Below are positions 13,912 through 14,343 of a stretch of DNA of 14,343 bases, in pieces. This stretch comes from Chloroflexia bacterium. Its GTDB lineage: Bacteria > Chloroflexota > Chloroflexia > Thermomicrobiales > UBA6265. Position 1 is the stretch's first letter. Each line of letters opens with the position of its first letter. The translations under genes and the position numbers were made by a program. The notes under the pieces are model-generated. The model saw nothing but the letters and a program-made list of their open reading frames with translations, made no database searches and was not told where the DNA came from. The stretch covers positions 1-14,343 of the forward strand of contig JACCYK010000032.1 in the NCBI GenBank assembly GCA_013696525.1, written 5' to 3'.

Positions 13912-13994
13912 TGTCCGCTGCCCCTCGTTGTCGCGATGCCGGGGGTTCGGTATACCCATCAAACCGGCCGCCTGGCGTCCAAATTCCGCCCGGC

Positions 13995-14024
13995 AGTATA
14001 GGGGAGCCGGACAAACGGACACAA
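13995..14024 (-). promoter_or_regulatory. Candidate promoter for the acyl-CoA dehydrogenase gene
   Basis: On the minus strand TTGTGT (14019-14024) and TATACT (13995-14000) are 18 bases apart. They would start transcription about 75-80 bases before the ATG at 13911. The -10 is good, the -35 moderate. Confidence 0.4.
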
Positions 14025-14053
14025 CTACAGCTTGAGGGGCATGAGTGCGCGCT

Positions 14054-14075
14054 TAAAAACCGCTCTATTCGCGGT
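14054..14075 (-). terminator. Intrinsic terminator of the cysteine-rich gene
   Basis: On the minus strand, ACCGC, a seven-base loop and GCGGT (14059-14075) are followed by a T-run (14055-14059 on the opposite strand). The position, about 93 bases after the stop at 14168, fits the end of the leftward transcript and shields the acyl-CoA dehydrogenase promoter from readthrough. Confidence 0.6.
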
Positions 14076-14085
14076 CGTCGTGGTT

Positions 14086-14127
14086 GCCCGGCCTCAGCCG
14101 GTCCGAGGGCGGGGTCGGCGGCCGGGC
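14086..14127. repeat. GC-rich inverted repeat in the 3' region of the cysteine-rich gene
   Basis: GCCCGGCC (14086-14093) and GGCCGGGC (14120-14127) are perfect arms, and a further GCCG/CGGC can pair inside. On the leftward transcript this large hairpin precedes the intrinsic terminator and may protect the mRNA 3' end. The non-coding stretch 13912-14167 shows nothing else apart from the promoter and terminator noted. Confidence 0.4.
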
Positions 14128-14167
14128 GTGCCTGCCTCGTCACCCGCCCGGACCGCTCACTCCGCGC

Positions 14168-14343
14168 CTAGACAAGGCATTGGCCGTTGAAGCAGGCGCC
14201 GTCACAGTTGCCCCTGAGATAGCAGTTGCCGCAATCAACATCTCGTTTGCAGCGGCCGCCGAAGTTGGAGAGACAGACCCGCGTGCCGCTGTGAAAGTCG
14301 CAGTCGCTGAAGCAGCAGTCGCTGGGGCCGGAGCAGGTGACGG
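14168..14343 (-). CDS. Cysteine-rich, probably secreted protein (C-terminal 57 residues; N-terminus beyond window)
   Basis: The frame is open at the right edge and stops with TAG at 14168-14170. The 57 visible residues contain 11 cysteines, at about positions 3, 9, 10, 14, 23, 31, 37, 40, 46, 50 and 55, in a knottin-like run: 'CCFSDC', 'RVCLSNFGGRCKRDVDCGNC', then 'NCDGACFNGQCLV'. Gly, Asn and Asp fill the spacers and hydrophobic residues are few. The pattern of 'C..D.DC..C' units resembles repeated disulfide modules of exported proteins and is not a zinc ribbon or a ferredoxin. Codons end mostly in G or C in this frame, supporting coding. A signal peptide cannot be checked because the start is missing. 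I cannot name the family. Confidence 0.75.
   Translation of the reverse strand, partial: VTCSGPSDCCFSDCDFHSGTRVCLSNFGGRCKRDVDCGNCYLRGNCDGACFNGQCLV

Noticed and set aside
13949..13956. GGTATACC palindrome near the acyl-CoA dehydrogenase start as an operator
   Set aside because: Eight bases is too short to distinguish from chance, and nothing around it extends the symmetry.

Overview
The window is GC-rich bacterial DNA (roughly 65% G+C by eye), densely coded on both strands, with short intergenic gaps and frequent GTG starts. I see no RNA genes, CRISPR array, insertion sequence or prophage. An F420-type luciferase-like oxidoreductase, a monofunctional proline dehydrogenase, a full set of fatty-acid/CoA enzymes and a small cysteine-rich protein would suit a Chloroflexota member of the Thermomicrobia type. 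That placement is inference from gene content and codon use, not from a marker gene.

Layout, left to right. A COG1078-type HD phosphohydrolase runs off the left edge (1-903, minus) and is divergent from an MFS transporter (ends 2407), followed by proline dehydrogenase (2494-3681). The stretch from about 3410 to 4092 is hard to read. It holds an atypical tail on proline dehydrogenase, two mutually antisense small ORFs and a perfect 32-bp palindrome. A small protein of unknown function (4093-4479, minus) is divergent from an F420-dependent luciferase-like oxidoreductase (4797-5699). A lower-GC pocket with two small unknown genes (5696-6251) follows, then an SDR dehydrogenase (minus). A two-gene membrane operon of unknown function matches the TIGR02587/TIGR02588 pair (7184-8526).

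The second half is dominated by CoA metabolism. A minus-strand operon encodes a thiolase, a gamma-carbonic-anhydrase-like hexapeptide protein and an enoyl-CoA hydratase (11058 down to 8492); the genes are butted stop-to-start. An acyl-CoA dehydrogenase (12688-13911, minus) supplies the first beta-oxidation step from its own promoter, and the SDR may supply a dehydrogenase step. Between these lies a small regulatory module: a PNPOx-fold flavoprotein divergent from a PadR-family repressor plus GNAT acetyltransferase. Its shared promoter region carries a three-half-site operator. The right edge holds the 3' end of a secreted-looking cysteine-rich protein gene (minus) with a good intrinsic terminator.

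The points most worth a second look are the PadR operator, the hexapeptide protein embedded in the beta-oxidation operon (a possible PaaY/CaiE-like CoA thioesterase), the TIGR02587/TIGR02588 pair, the cysteine-rich fragment, the odd proline dehydrogenase tail, and the repeated interlocking of convergent stop codons.
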